A DNA stretch of 42,540 nt from Virgibacillus alimentarius (GTDB lineage Bacteria > Bacillota > Bacilli > Bacillales > Amphibacillaceae), in NCBI RefSeq assembly GCF_000709085.1, contig NZ_JFBD01000013.1, positions 1-42,540 on the forward strand. The letters run 5' to 3'. Made by a program: the position numbers and the translations under genes. Each line of letters begins with the position of its first letter. Within the stretch, counting starts at the first letter, position 1. Under the pieces are notes generated by a model. That model was given only the letters and a program-made list of their open reading frames with translations. It ran no database searches and was not told the DNA's origin. Positions 31,849 to 42,540 of this stretch are shown piece after piece.

Positions 31849-32751
31849 ATGGATATTCGACAATTACGTTATTTCTATACGATCGCTAATGAAGGGCAAA
31901 TAACACGTGCTGCCAAAAGACTTCATATGGCTCAGCCTCCATTAAGCCAATCATTGAAAGCGCTCGAATCTGAACTGGGAGTTACCTTGTTGGAGCGTAA
32001 TGGAAGAAAAATGGAGCTGACAGAGGCAGGCATGGTATTGTATAAAAAAACAGAAGGCATTTTCCAACACTTTGATGAGACAATAACAGAGGTAAAAGAA
32101 ACCGGGGAAGGATTAAGGGGGAAACTGTCCATCGGTTGTGTAAAATCCTGTTTTTCTTACATCCCTCGTCGAATGCATCTTTTCTTAAAAAAATACCCAA
32201 AAGTTACTTTTGAGTTAAGAGAAGGAGATTCCTACCGCCTTGCTGAATTATTAAACGACCGGCATATTGACTTGGCAATTGTAAGGTTGCCGCTGGAAAT
32301 GAAAGCGTTCTCCCACTTTTTGCTTCCGGATGAAGAGTATGTTGCCGTTCTTCCAAAGCAGTGGGGAAATGGTACTTCAGGTAAAAGCATCTCCATTACG
32401 GATTTAGCTGATATACCATTATTACTGTTACACCGAATCAGCGGTGTTGGACAATATGAAATAGTAATCAATAAATTTGAAAAGTACGGCTTAACCCCAA
32501 ACGTGGTATGTGAATGCCCCGATGCCGATATGTTACTGGAACTCGTGAATGAAGGAATCGGGGCAACTGTTATTCCGGAATCCGCTCTTTCCAGATTACA
32601 TTTGCAAGAAGCGAAGGTAATGCAGATTAAAGAAGCAGAGCTTATTTCAAGGTCAGCTGTCATCTGGGCAAAAGATCGATATCTTTCAAAGAGTGCCACT
32701 CGTTTTATCGAATTGTTCCAATCAAAAGAACATACGTTGCAGCTTCACTGA
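31849..32751 (+). CDS. LysR-family transcriptional regulator of the hpa cluster
   Basis: A 300-residue LysR-type regulator. The N-terminal winged helix-turn-helix (MDIRQLRYFYTIANEGQITR, then AAKRLHMAQPPLSQSLKALE) belongs to the CatM/CynR-like subgroup. From about residue 90 comes a periplasmic-binding-fold effector domain (LRGKLSIGCVKS, then LADIPLLLLHRISGVGQ). AAGGAG lies 8 bases before the ATG. It is divergent from the symporter-hpa genes, the classical layout for a LysR protein that activates the opposite operon in response to the substrate or an intermediate. The effector is not known; 4-hydroxyphenylacetate or homoprotocatechuate are the natural candidates. Confidence 0.88.
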   Translation: MDIRQLRYFYTIANEGQITRAAKRLHMAQPPLSQSLKALESELGVTLLERNGRKMELTEAGMVLYKKTEGIFQHFDETITEVKETGEGLRGKLSIGCVKSCFSYIPRRMHLFLKKYPKVTFELREGDSYRLAELLNDRHIDLAIVRLPLEMKAFSHFLLPDEEYVAVLPKQWGNGTSGKSISITDLADIPLLLLHRISGVGQYEIVINKFEKYGLTPNVVCECPDADMLLELVNEGIGATVIPESALSRLHLQEAKVMQIKEAELISRSAVIWAKDRYLSKSATRFIELFQSKEHTLQLH

Positions 32752-32775
32752 AAAAACCCATTCGTCCATGATTGC

Positions 32776-33294
32776 TTATTTGACATTCCAAGGATAGTCA
32801 CTGCCAAACAAGGCTGCCATTTCCTTGGATTGTTCTTTTCTTTCATTTCTCCGTTTGGCACGGGTTGATGCACCTTCATGCAAATACTTTTGTTGCTCTG
32901 TTTCAGGAAGAATAGGAGGAACGACTGTAGGTTTCCCCTGCTCATCCAAGGCAACAAATGTTAAAAATGCAGTGGCACACACTTTTCGTTCACCTGTTAT
33001 TAAGTCTTCAGTTACAGCTTTCACAAACACTTCCATCGATGTATGATGTGTCCACGTTACAAATGCCTCAACGCAAATCGAGTCCCCTTCTTTCACTGGA
33101 GCTAAAAAATCAACAGAATCTGTAGATGCTGTAACTACTACTTGCCTGGCATGGCGTACTGCGGCAATGGCTGCAACATCATCAATATGAGCCATCAATT
33201 TTCCGCCAAATAATGTGTGATGCGCATTCGTATCAGGCGGGAGAACATGAGACGTTTTAACAGTTAATGAATCAATACACTTTTTTGCTTCCAT
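32776..33294 (-). CDS. Acyl-CoA thioesterase (hotdog fold, YkhA-like)
   Basis: A 172-residue cytoplasmic hotdog thioesterase of the BFIT/BACH type, the same length as B. subtilis YkhA. The signature HHTLFGGKLMAHIDDVAAIAA-type segment near residue 25 carries the catalytic Asn/Asp region, followed by VTASTDSVDFLAPVKEGDSI near 50 and a basic C-terminal tail. It hydrolyses fatty acyl-CoAs of unknown chain length. GGAGGGATG lies upstream. It converges with the LysR gene 24 bases away; I see no clear terminator between them. Confidence 0.88.
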   Translation of the reverse strand: MEAKKCIDSLTVKTSHVLPPDTNAHHTLFGGKLMAHIDDVAAIAAVRHARQVVVTASTDSVDFLAPVKEGDSICVEAFVTWTHHTSMEVFVKAVTEDLITGERKVCATAFLTFVALDEQGKPTVVPPILPETEQQKYLHEGASTRAKRRNERKEQSKEMAALFGSDYPWNVK

Positions 33295-33335
33295 CCTTAC
33301 ATCCCTCCGTTAGCTTTATTGGCAGATGATGTGTA

Positions 33336-34793
33336 TTACAAAATTGGTGACAACAGGCGGGAGACAGATTCCTTAAAGCGGACTCCCAGGGAGCGCTGTT
33401 CATATAGTTTTTTCGTCATCTGCGTGGATAAGGCAATATCATGTTGAAAGGCATCCACTAAATTCTGTGCTGTTTGTTCATCATACAAAAAGGCATTCAC
33501 TTCAAAGTTCAACCGGAAACTTCGTACATCAATATTAGCCGTTCCTACTGAAGCTATCTCCCCGTCAACAACGATTGTTTTCGCGTGCAAAAATCCGTTT
33601 TGATAAATATACACTTGTGCTCCTGCATTTAATAAATCGCCTATATAAGATAATGTTGCCCAGTAAACAAATGGATGATCTGGTTTGTTTGGTATCATCA
33701 ATTTTACCTCAATGCCTGAAAGTACTGCGATTCTTAGAGCGTCCCTTAAGCTTTCATCTGGAATAAAGTAGGGCGTTTGAATATAGATGTATTTCTTTGC
33801 GGATAAAATCATTTTAATATACCCATATTTAATTTGCTCCCAGTCCGAATCTGGCCCGCTTGATACAATCTGGACGCCGGTGTTACCAGCAGGTATAGCT
33901 GAATAATAGCGATCTTCATACAAAATATCGTTGCGTGATGCTTGGTTCCAATCTAAAATAAACCGTGTTTGCATATTTCGAACTGCATCACCGTCTATCC
34001 GTAGGTGGGTATCTCGCCAGTATCCAAATTTTTTCTTCTTACCAAGATACTCATCTCCAATATTAAAACCGCCTATATACCCTATTTTCCCATCAATAAT
34101 AGCTAATTTACGATGATTCCGGAAGTTTATTTTTAAGTTTATTTTCGGTATTTTCGGCGGAAAAAATGCATCCACGTGAACACCCGCATGTCTGAGACGT
34201 CGAATATATTTTCGGCTTAATAAACGAGACCCCATGTCGTCATAGAGGAGCCGAACTTCAACACCCTCGTTTGCCTTTTTGACTAGGACATCAGCAATCC
34301 GTTTTCCAAGTTCATCATGCCGGATGATATAATATAGCAGATGAATATGATCAGTAGCTTTTTCTAAATCCTGTATTAAATCATTAAATTTTGCCTCGCC
34401 ATCCGTATATACCTGCACATTATTATCTTGTGTGAAAATCGCATCATTATTTCTTAAATGCATATAAAATAAATCTTTGTACTTCATTAAATGCTGGTGC
34501 TTAAAGTTGAAATGACCTTCTTCAATGGCACGCATTTGGGCATGTACTGCCTTTTTTACTCCTAATTTACTTTTCGTATCCCACGTAAAGATGCGTCGTT
34601 TACTTATTGTCTTTCCAAAAATCAAATACAGCACAAAGCCCGCAATCGGAATAAAAAAAAGGACCATTAACCATGCCCATGTAGAAGTAGCATCTTTTCT
34701 CTCTAAAAAAATAACGGTAAACGCCAAAATAAAATTCATAAACATAATAAATCCAATAAAATAAGGTGTTACTTCCACCATTTGCACAAACAT
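33336..34793 (-). CDS. cls: Cardiolipin synthase
   Basis: A 485-residue membrane-anchored phospholipase-D-type enzyme that condenses two phosphatidylglycerols to cardiolipin and glycerol. Two hydrophobic helices come first (PYFIGFIMFMNFILAFTVIF and a second ending PIAGFVLYLIFG). The two HKD motifs follow: NHRKLAIIDGKIGYIGGFN near residue 225 and LHAKTIVVDGEIASVGTANI near 405. Length and order are standard for Cls. ATG at 34793 is chosen because AAGGAG lies immediately upstream; a 7-codon extension from 34814 has no such site. Cardiolipin is linked to salt tolerance in Firmicutes, which fits the presumed habitat. Confidence 0.93.
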   Translation of the reverse strand: MFVQMVEVTPYFIGFIMFMNFILAFTVIFLERKDATSTWAWLMVLFFIPIAGFVLYLIFGKTISKRRIFTWDTKSKLGVKKAVHAQMRAIEEGHFNFKHQHLMKYKDLFYMHLRNNDAIFTQDNNVQVYTDGEAKFNDLIQDLEKATDHIHLLYYIIRHDELGKRIADVLVKKANEGVEVRLLYDDMGSRLLSRKYIRRLRHAGVHVDAFFPPKIPKINLKINFRNHRKLAIIDGKIGYIGGFNIGDEYLGKKKKFGYWRDTHLRIDGDAVRNMQTRFILDWNQASRNDILYEDRYYSAIPAGNTGVQIVSSGPDSDWEQIKYGYIKMILSAKKYIYIQTPYFIPDESLRDALRIAVLSGIEVKLMIPNKPDHPFVYWATLSYIGDLLNAGAQVYIYQNGFLHAKTIVVDGEIASVGTANIDVRSFRLNFEVNAFLYDEQTAQNLVDAFQHDIALSTQMTKKLYEQRSLGVRFKESVSRLLSPIL

Positions 34794-34968
34794 CACTCTC
34801 CTTCCACACGCCATGGATACTTATATTAACAATAATATAGCATAAATTTCCTTTATACGTTTAACATACCCATTCTTGCATGTGAAAAACATATAAAAAA
34901 TACATAACCATTTATCATGTAACATAAGCGTTCTAGATCCATTCTATCCTTGTTTATCAAACAGCAAG

Positions 34969-35029
34969 AACCCCATTCCACATTTTCGGTAAGTAAAATA
35001 TGTACAATGCGAATGGGGGTAGTAGTTAC
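34969..35029. other. Structured non-coding segment between methionine gamma-lyase and cls
   Basis: CCCCATTC and GAATGGGG form 8-bp arms about 40 bases apart (around 34973-35022), with a partly complementary interior (CATTTT / AAAATATG). No U-tract follows on either strand, so it does not look like a simple terminator. The rest of the 264-base gap is AT-rich; an extended TGCTATATT -10 element lies closer to cls. Confidence 0.3.
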
Positions 35030-35057
35030 GTTATCGTATTTTAAGTTACAGATGCGA

Positions 35058-36248
35058 TTATAAGTTATTTAATGCCTGTTCTAAATCAGCCCATATGTCT
35101 TGCCAAGCTTCTAAGCCCACTGAAAGACGGATGAGCCGATCTGAAATTCCCATTTCGAGGCGTGATACCTCAGGTACAACGGCATGTGTCATCGTTGCTG
35201 GATGCTGTATTAATGTTTCAGCATCACCAAGACTAACAGCAATTTTCAGGAAGTTCAATTGGTTTAACAGCTTTTGTGCATCCTCCTTCTCCCCCTGAAT
35301 CTCAAATGAAATAACGCCACTTCCACGTTTCATTTGTTTTTTTCTAATTGGATAATCAGGATTGTTTTCATCATTCGGATAGTATACATTGGCTACCTTC
35401 GGATGTGCCTTTAGTTTTTCTACTATTTTTTCAGCATTATCACAGTGTCGGTCCATCCGTATTGGCAGTGTTTTCATCCCCCGAATCAACAGCCATGCAT
35501 CAAACGGAGAAATAATGCCGCCTACATCTTTTTGGGTTGTCATCGCAACGGAATCTAAAAATGTCTTTTTACCGACGACTAAACCTGCAACCACATCACC
35601 ATGACCGCCTATATATTTTGTCGCACTATGAACAACAACATCACAACCTAGTTCAAGCGGTCGCTGTAAATAAGGAGAGGAGAATGTATTGTCCACGACA
35701 ACAGGAATATCAAACGCTTTTGCAACTTCAGCAACCATTTGTAAATCGATCAGTTTCATTGTTGGATTGATGGGTGTTTCTACGTAAATACAGGCTGTTT
35801 CCGGTTTAATGAGAGACTTGATCTCTTCTTTCGTTGCCATCTCCGAAAAATCATGTGTAATATTATACTTTTCTTTCATCATTGTTAATAATCCAAATGT
35901 ACATCCATATAGACCTGATGAACATAAAATATGATCATTCGCTTTCGTTAATGCGATTAGCACAGCGGAAATAGCCGCCATTCCAGAACCAAAAGCAAGC
36001 CCGCGTTCTCCATTCTCCAGCGCCGCAATCCGCTTTTGTAGCGCTGATACAGTCGGATTCCCTAACCGAGAATAGACATAACCTTCTTCTTCCCCTGCAA
36101 AACGCGCTTCTCCTTGCTCTGCAGTTTTAAATGTATATGTAGATGTTTGAAAAATCGGTGGCGTTAAACTTCCTAACATATCTTTCGTATCATAGCCATC
36201 ATGGATGACAGATGTTTCAAAGTATTTCTTTCCCCGATGCAAAGACAT
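35058..36248 (-). CDS. megL: L-methionine gamma-lyase
   Basis: A 396-residue PLP enzyme of the Cys/Met metabolism family that cleaves methionine to methanethiol, ammonia and 2-oxobutyrate. Numbered from the chosen start, it reproduces the reference positions of the Pseudomonas putida enzyme: Tyr59 and Arg61 (YSRLGNPT), Tyr114 and the diagnostic Cys116 (GLYGCTFG), Asp186 and the PLP lysine Lys211 (HSATKYIGGHGD). Cystathionine lyases and synthases lack that cysteine. AAGGAGG lies unusually close to the ATG (36248). No SAM riboswitch precedes it, in contrast to metY. An earlier extension of the frame to 36311 lacks a ribosome binding site. Confidence 0.92.
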   Translation of the reverse strand: MSLHRGKKYFETSVIHDGYDTKDMLGSLTPPIFQTSTYTFKTAEQGEARFAGEEEGYVYSRLGNPTVSALQKRIAALENGERGLAFGSGMAAISAVLIALTKANDHILCSSGLYGCTFGLLTMMKEKYNITHDFSEMATKEEIKSLIKPETACIYVETPINPTMKLIDLQMVAEVAKAFDIPVVVDNTFSSPYLQRPLELGCDVVVHSATKYIGGHGDVVAGLVVGKKTFLDSVAMTTQKDVGGIISPFDAWLLIRGMKTLPIRMDRHCDNAEKIVEKLKAHPKVANVYYPNDENNPDYPIRKKQMKRGSGVISFEIQGEKEDAQKLLNQLNFLKIAVSLGDAETLIQHPATMTHAVVPEVSRLEMGISDRLIRLSVGLEAWQDIWADLEQALNNL

Positions 36249-36414
36249 CTCCTCCTTAATGATTATTTTCTCAAGCAGTGCAACTCTTATTATAATATAT
36301 CTACCCTGCATTTGACAGTAATGTTTTTATTTTCAATCAAGTCATGATATTTGCAATCTTTTATAACTGAATCTAAAATTAATTTATTTAGATATTTTCA
36401 GGGGAGAGGCTACC

Positions 36415-37323
36415 ATGAAAAAAAACGAAGCAAAACTTGGCATCTTTTACACCGTACTGGCCTATGTACTATGGGGTTTTTTACCAATTTATTGGAAGCT
36501 TGTTGATCATATTTCTGCTGATGAAATATTGGCTCACCGTATTTTATGGTCCTTTATTTTTATGATGGGCATTGTCATTTCACTTAGAAAATGGACCCCT
36601 TTTGTCCAAGAATGCCGGAGAATATGGAATCATAAAAAACAGTTATTCAGCATTACATTAGCTTCGGTTGTGATCAGTTTAAATTGGCTTACTTATATTT
36701 GGGCTGTTAACAGCGGCTACGTCGTTCAGGCAAGTCTTGGCTATTATATTAACCCACTTATCAGTATCTTGCTTGGAATGATTGTCCTTCAAGAAACATT
36801 AACGAAAAGACAATGGATTTCCTTTATCATTGCGGCAGCAGGCGTGTTCTATCTTACATTTCATTTTGGAATTTTCCCCTGGGTTTCAGTGCTACTTGCA
36901 CTTAGCTTTGGAGCTTATGGTTTATTAAAGAAAACAGTGGATATCAGTGCGATGTTTGGACTAACGATTGAAACAATGATCGTAACACCAGTTGCCGTTA
37001 TTTATTTATTAACAATGCCTTCAAGCACCATTTCGCCAAGCAGTTTTTTTACATTTGACGGCCTTTTACTAATTGGAGCCGGAATTGCAACAGCGGTGCC
37101 ACTCCTGTTATTTGCCAGCGGCGTAAAACATATCCCTTTAGCAATGCTCGGGTTCCTGCAGTACATTGCGCCAACCATTATGTTACTGCTTGGGGTATTT
37201 CACTTTAAAGAAACATTTTCATTTGCACATTTTATATCTTTCGGAATGATTTGGATTGCTCTGCTTATTTATATGGGTTCAGCGATTCAAAGAAGCTCTT
37301 TTCAGCGACGTACACAACCTTAA
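36415..37323 (+). CDS. rarD: RarD-type EamA-family transporter
   Basis: A 302-residue drug/metabolite-transporter-superfamily protein with ten predicted helices in two EamA repeats. The RarD signatures are FYTVLAYVLWGFLPIYWKL near residue 10, EILAHRILWSFIFMMG near 41, WLTYIWAVNSGYVVQASLGY near 83 and LGFLQYIAPTIMLLLGVFHF near 242. The substrate is unknown despite the historical link with chloramphenicol sensitivity. GGGGAG lies 8 bases before the ATG. It is divergent from methionine gamma-lyase and is followed by the metY promoter. Confidence 0.93.
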   Translation: MKKNEAKLGIFYTVLAYVLWGFLPIYWKLVDHISADEILAHRILWSFIFMMGIVISLRKWTPFVQECRRIWNHKKQLFSITLASVVISLNWLTYIWAVNSGYVVQASLGYYINPLISILLGMIVLQETLTKRQWISFIIAAAGVFYLTFHFGIFPWVSVLLALSFGAYGLLKKTVDISAMFGLTIETMIVTPVAVIYLLTMPSSTISPSSFFTFDGLLLIGAGIATAVPLLLFASGVKHIPLAMLGFLQYIAPTIMLLLGVFHFKETFSFAHFISFGMIWIALLIYMGSAIQRSSFQRRTQP

Positions 37324-37335
37324 TTTTTTCACCAG

Positions 37336-37364
37336 TTGACAAAGTCCATTCTTACGCTTATAAT
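37336..37364 (+). promoter_or_regulatory. SigA promoter of the SAM riboswitch-metY unit
   Basis: Perfect TTGACA (37336-37341) and TATAAT (37359-37364) boxes are separated by 17 bases, just downstream of rarD and about 34 bases before the riboswitch. Confidence 0.9.
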
Positions 37365-37392
37365 ACTCTTTAAATTCAAAAAAGTTTATACT

Positions 37393-39353
<1,961 letters not shown>

Positions 39354-39357
39354 ACTT

Positions 39358-39391
39358 TGAAAAACCCGTCTGCAGCAAGACGGGTTTTTTA
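39358..39391 (+). terminator. Terminator of metY
   Basis: AAAACCCGTCT and AGACGGGTTTT pair around GCAGCA and are followed by T residues, directly after the stop codon. Confidence 0.9.
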
Positions 39392-39522
39392 TTTCTTCTT
39401 TCCATTATGTAATCTTCTTGTTATGGTTTCTACCCTAAGTTGTCTTTATAATAGAAAATTGAAGTTTACATTGAAGCATAAAAGTTTAAACTATCAAGGT
39501 AAGATTTTTAGCAAATAGGATA

Positions 39523-39531
39523 TGCTATACT
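39523..39531 (+). promoter_or_regulatory. Extended -10 promoter element before the GDSL gene
   Basis: TGCTATACT is an extended -10 box about 60 bases before the ypmR-like start. No matching -35 is evident. Confidence 0.4.
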
Positions 39532-39590
39532 CATGAGACAACATGTTACGGCTATATACATAGAATATAAACAACTTTAGGTGTGATGAC

Positions 39591-40496
39591 ATGAAAACGA
39601 AAATCCTCCTCATTACTATCCTTATATTGTTATCAGGATTCGGGGTATTTATTTTCATAAGCCAAATGAATACCAATGAATCCAGCCCCATGAATCACCC
39701 TTTTTCCAATATAAATCATACAGATAACGAACATATAAGGGAAAAGAGTATACACGATAATAAACAGGAAACTCCAACAAACGAAGAAAATGCACCCACT
39801 AAGAACTTTAAAGGAGCAATCACTGAAGCCTTTAAAGATACAGTTGCTTATTTTTCAAATAAAGAAATGAATATTGTAGCTATTGGAGATTCTTTAACCC
39901 AAGGTGTGGGAGATAGCACTAAACAAGGCGGTTATGTAGGAATCTTGGACAATACAATCAATCAAAATAATCAGGTTGCAAACTTCTATAATTTTGGCCA
40001 TCGAGGTGATCGTACAGTTCAATTACGAAAACGCCTAGATAATCCAAAAGTTTCATCCGCCATCCAAGATGCAGATATTATTTTAATTACAATTGGAGCA
40101 AACGATATTATGCAGGTGTTAAAAGATAATATTACCAATCTAACATTGAATAAGTTTCGAGAAGAGCGTGTTCACTATGAAGCTAGGCTGCGAGATATTT
40201 TTTCAGAAATAAGACGTTTAAATGCAGATGCAAATATTTTTTTAATTGGATTCTATAACCCATATGATAAATACTTTAAAGACATTAAAGAACTTGCTAT
40301 TATTGTTGATGAATGGAATGGCACCGGAGAAGCGATCACAGAAGAGCTTGAAAATGTCGCATTTATCCCTACAAGCGATTTATTTGATAAAACAGACAAA
40401 GACTTGATTGCAGAAGATAACTTTCATCCGAATAATCGGGGCTATCAATTAATGGCTAAACGTGTTCTCATGTACTTAACCAAACAGGAAAGGTGA
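39591..40496 (+). CDS. ypmR: SGNH/GDSL-family lipase or esterase (YpmR-like), membrane-anchored
   Basis: A 301-residue protein with an N-terminal membrane segment (ILLITILILLSGFGVFIFI, residues 5-23) and no lipobox cysteine, so it is probably an anchored or secreted protein. A low-complexity linker rich in Asn, Glu and Thr (25-72) leads to the SGNH hydrolase domain. The catalytic elements are block I IGDSLTQGVGDS (Ser101), the GANDI motif near 165 and the C-terminal DNFHPNNRGYQ carrying the catalytic Asp and His near 285. The substrate is unknown. It is followed after 5 bases by the ypmS-like gene, the same pair as in B. subtilis. AGGTG lies upstream of the ATG. Confidence 0.88.
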   Translation: MKTKILLITILILLSGFGVFIFISQMNTNESSPMNHPFSNINHTDNEHIREKSIHDNKQETPTNEENAPTKNFKGAITEAFKDTVAYFSNKEMNIVAIGDSLTQGVGDSTKQGGYVGILDNTINQNNQVANFYNFGHRGDRTVQLRKRLDNPKVSSAIQDADIILITIGANDIMQVLKDNITNLTLNKFREERVHYEARLRDIFSEIRRLNADANIFLIGFYNPYDKYFKDIKELAIIVDEWNGTGEAITEELENVAFIPTSDLFDKTDKDLIAEDNFHPNNRGYQLMAKRVLMYLTKQER

Positions 40497-40501
40497 GCCC
40501 G

Positions 40502-41131
40502 ATGTCTAAAAGAAGACTCAATAAAAAATGGAAACGACGGTTCTATACTTTACTGGCAGTCAATATCGTTGTTGTCCTTATCATTATTTCACTCATTTAC
40601 TGGCCTGTTGCTGATACAGAGGTCTCTCCGGGCAGTGATTCATATGATGAAGAGAGTTCTGAATTTGTTGTTCGTACGACGAAAGAAAATCTAAATGAAT
40701 TAGTAAATGCCTATATTGATCAATTCCTTAGTGACACCAAACATCAATACAGTGTATCTTTGGAGGAAGATGTTCATTTAATGGGGGAGTTACCTGTCTT
40801 CTCATCAACTGTCCCCCTCTCCGTCCATCTTGAACCGCTTGTTCAAGAAAACGGTGACGTTATTTTGAAACAAAAGTCAATCTCCATTGGCTTATTAGAG
40901 CTTCCTAATAAGAAAATCATGGAATATATTAAGAAATATTTACCAATGCCAAAATGGGTATCCGTGGATCCGCAAAAGGAAGAAATTTATGTGGCAGTGA
41001 CAGAAATGGATATTAGAAGTAACTTCCAAGTAAGTATTGAACATATTGATCTAGAAGCGAATAATTTGGCATTTAAAATCCGAGTACCATATCGAACACT
41101 TGGAATAGAGCCGCCACCACCTGAATTTTAA
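40502..41131 (+). CDS. ypmS: YpmS-family (DUF2140) membrane-anchored protein
   Basis: A 209-residue protein with a basic N-terminus (SKRRLNKKWKRRFY), one transmembrane helix (TLLAVNIVVVLIIISLIYW) and an extracellular domain. LNELVNAYIDQFLSDTKHQY and the VHLMGELPVFSSTVPLSVHL beta-strand region are typical of DUF2140. The function is unknown. Its constant pairing with the GDSL hydrolase suggests that the two act together at the cell surface. ATG at 40502 is preferred over a GTG at 40493 because AGGTGAG lies between them. Confidence 0.85.
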   Translation: MSKRRLNKKWKRRFYTLLAVNIVVVLIIISLIYWPVADTEVSPGSDSYDEESSEFVVRTTKENLNELVNAYIDQFLSDTKHQYSVSLEEDVHLMGELPVFSSTVPLSVHLEPLVQENGDVILKQKSISIGLLELPNKKIMEYIKKYLPMPKWVSVDPQKEEIYVAVTEMDIRSNFQVSIEHIDLEANNLAFKIRVPYRTLGIEPPPPEF

Positions 41132-41136
41132 GACAT

Positions 41137-41172
41137 AGAAGGAACGATCTACCTTCGTGTAGACGTTCTTCT
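41137..41172. terminator. Bidirectional hairpin between convergent genes
   Basis: AGAAGGAACGATCTAC (41137-41152) pairs with GTAGACGTTCTTCT (41159-41172) with two bulges. It separates ypmS from the converging YiiX-like gene; the tails are only moderately U-rich. Confidence 0.5.
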
Positions 41173-41792
41173 CATCGAATAACAAGCTGTTTAATCTTTT
41201 CTACAAATAGCATTCGCTTTCTAAAAGCAGGATGATGGAGGATGACCTGTTCGTTTGCGACTTCTTGGGAGGCTTGATAATACCCAAGTTTCCCCTGATA
41301 AACCAACTGCATTTCCGGTAACGCCCGAATATCGGCAGGAGTAATGAAACAGAGCGATTTATTTAATTGGACGGATGGTATATCGCTTAACATCTTTGCT
41401 GCAAACTGAGAGCAAAAAAAGGCACGCTTCCGGTTAATTTTAATTTGAAACAAGATACCCAGTAAACCCATAAAATTATATTTATAGTATTCCTGTTCTG
41501 CTTCTATCTTTTTAACATTATTTACAACTGTCTCCCATTCTCCTTTTGTCATTGGATATACATACACCGCACAGTTTGCGTCTTTGAAAAGAGCATTACG
41601 AATATCCTCCCTTACAAACCCTCCAATAAACGGATTTCTCGGACGTTTTCTCCCAAAGCTATATACTTCATTTAATGTTGAATCAAACCCAATCGAAACA
41701 TGATTAAGTGTTTGCTTCGTAAAATAATTGATGAATTTCGATAATAAGGTGCCTGTATCTGTAAAGAGAAAATAAATCGTCTTTTCTCTCAT
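41172..41792 (-). CDS. YiiX/YebB-like permuted NlpC/P60 (papain-like) protein
   Basis: A 206-residue soluble protein. The order His31 (TLNHVSIGFD) before Cys127 (RAFFCSQFAAKML) fits the circularly permuted papain-like (C92/YiiX-type) fold, in which the catalytic His precedes the Cys. The middle contains KYNFMGLLGILFQIKINRKR, the usual hydrophobic lead-in to the Cys. Family members are predicted amidases or thioesterases acting on lipid or peptide bonds; the substrate is unknown. There is no signal peptide. GGAGGGG lies upstream of the ATG. The gene stands alone and converges on ypmS. Confidence 0.65.
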   Translation of the reverse strand: MREKTIYFLFTDTGTLLSKFINYFTKQTLNHVSIGFDSTLNEVYSFGRKRPRNPFIGGFVREDIRNALFKDANCAVYVYPMTKGEWETVVNNVKKIEAEQEYYKYNFMGLLGILFQIKINRKRAFFCSQFAAKMLSDIPSVQLNKSLCFITPADIRALPEMQLVYQGKLGYYQASQEVANEQVILHHPAFRKRMLFVEKIKQLVIR

Positions 41793-41973
41793 AACCTTCC
41801 CCTCCGCCTTCGTCTTTGAAGCCCTATCATTCTATGGAGCGTATATTATTATCATACGTTCTGCGATTGAATTGGTACACGATTATTTTAAAAAACATCC
41901 CCTTTTTTCATGCTGCAAATTCAATTTATATATTGATTGACGTTAGCCTTCAAATCCCGTAAGCTAGCGTTAA

Positions 41974-42540
<567 letters not shown>

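Noticed and set aside
32232-32699. 155-codon frame opposite the LysR gene
   Set aside because: Antisense shadow of a complete regulator with a good ribosome binding site.

Overview
The window is chromosomal DNA of a low-GC Gram-positive bacterium of the Bacillaceae. Almost every gene has a recognisable Bacillus subtilis-type relative (tcyP, ykoY, pgcA, luxS, ypmR-ypmS, ykpA). Ribosome binding sites are strong AAGGAGG-like sequences, and several genes start with TTG or GTG. The many sodium-coupled or proton-coupled transporters, together with a family of GC-rich hairpin repeats, suggest a salt-tolerant genus such as Oceanobacillus or Virgibacillus. That genus guess is inference.

Layout. 1-9.6 kb: a truncated copy of a dispersed repeat, the cystine importer tcyP, an OsmC-like protein, a DUF488 protein, a TerC-family manganese exporter behind a yybP-ykoY (Mn2+) riboswitch, phosphoglucomutase pgcA, an AI-2E family membrane protein, a 59-residue coiled-coil protein, luxS, and a large cation/proton antiporter with an RCK domain. 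9.6-17.9 kb: brnQ, a long recQ, a full repeat copy between convergent genes, an M29 aminopeptidase, an alanine/glycine:cation symporter, and two short chromate-transporter halves. 17.9-20.8 kb: a broken ROK-family gene, an orphan PqqB-like metallo-hydrolase overlapping nhaC, and nhaC.

21.1-32.8 kb is the centrepiece: a homoprotocatechuate meta-cleavage cluster for 4-hydroxyphenylacetate, almost entirely on the minus strand. In transcription order it holds a 39-residue symporter partner, an SSS-family symporter, a DapA-type aldolase, hpaE, hpaB, hpaD, a partial RibF-like FAD synthetase, hpaC, the two hpaG halves as separate genes, and hpaF. A divergent LysR regulator sits at the head. HpaB with HpaC (and FAD that may come from the RibF-like protein) hydroxylates the substrate. 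HpaD opens the ring, HpaE oxidises the semialdehyde, and HpaF and HpaG isomerise and decarboxylate. The DapA-type enzyme would replace the classical HpaI aldolase. No HpaH hydratase gene is visible. The control region carries a catabolite-repression (cre) site bracketed by a 12-bp inverted repeat.

32.8-42.5 kb: an acyl-CoA thioesterase, cardiolipin synthase, methionine gamma-lyase, rarD, a SAM riboswitch controlling a metY with an extra C-terminal domain, ypmR-ypmS, a papain-like (YiiX-type) protein, and the first third of the ABC-F gene ykpA, cut by the window end.

I see no tRNA, rRNA, CRISPR array, prophage or transposase gene. The least routine items are the FAD synthetase inside the aromatic operon, the MetY fusion, the symporter micro-protein, the operator architecture at the hpa head, a possible attenuator before brnQ, and the repeats that appear to act as portable terminators. 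I did not find clear evidence of a wholly new defence or mobile system.
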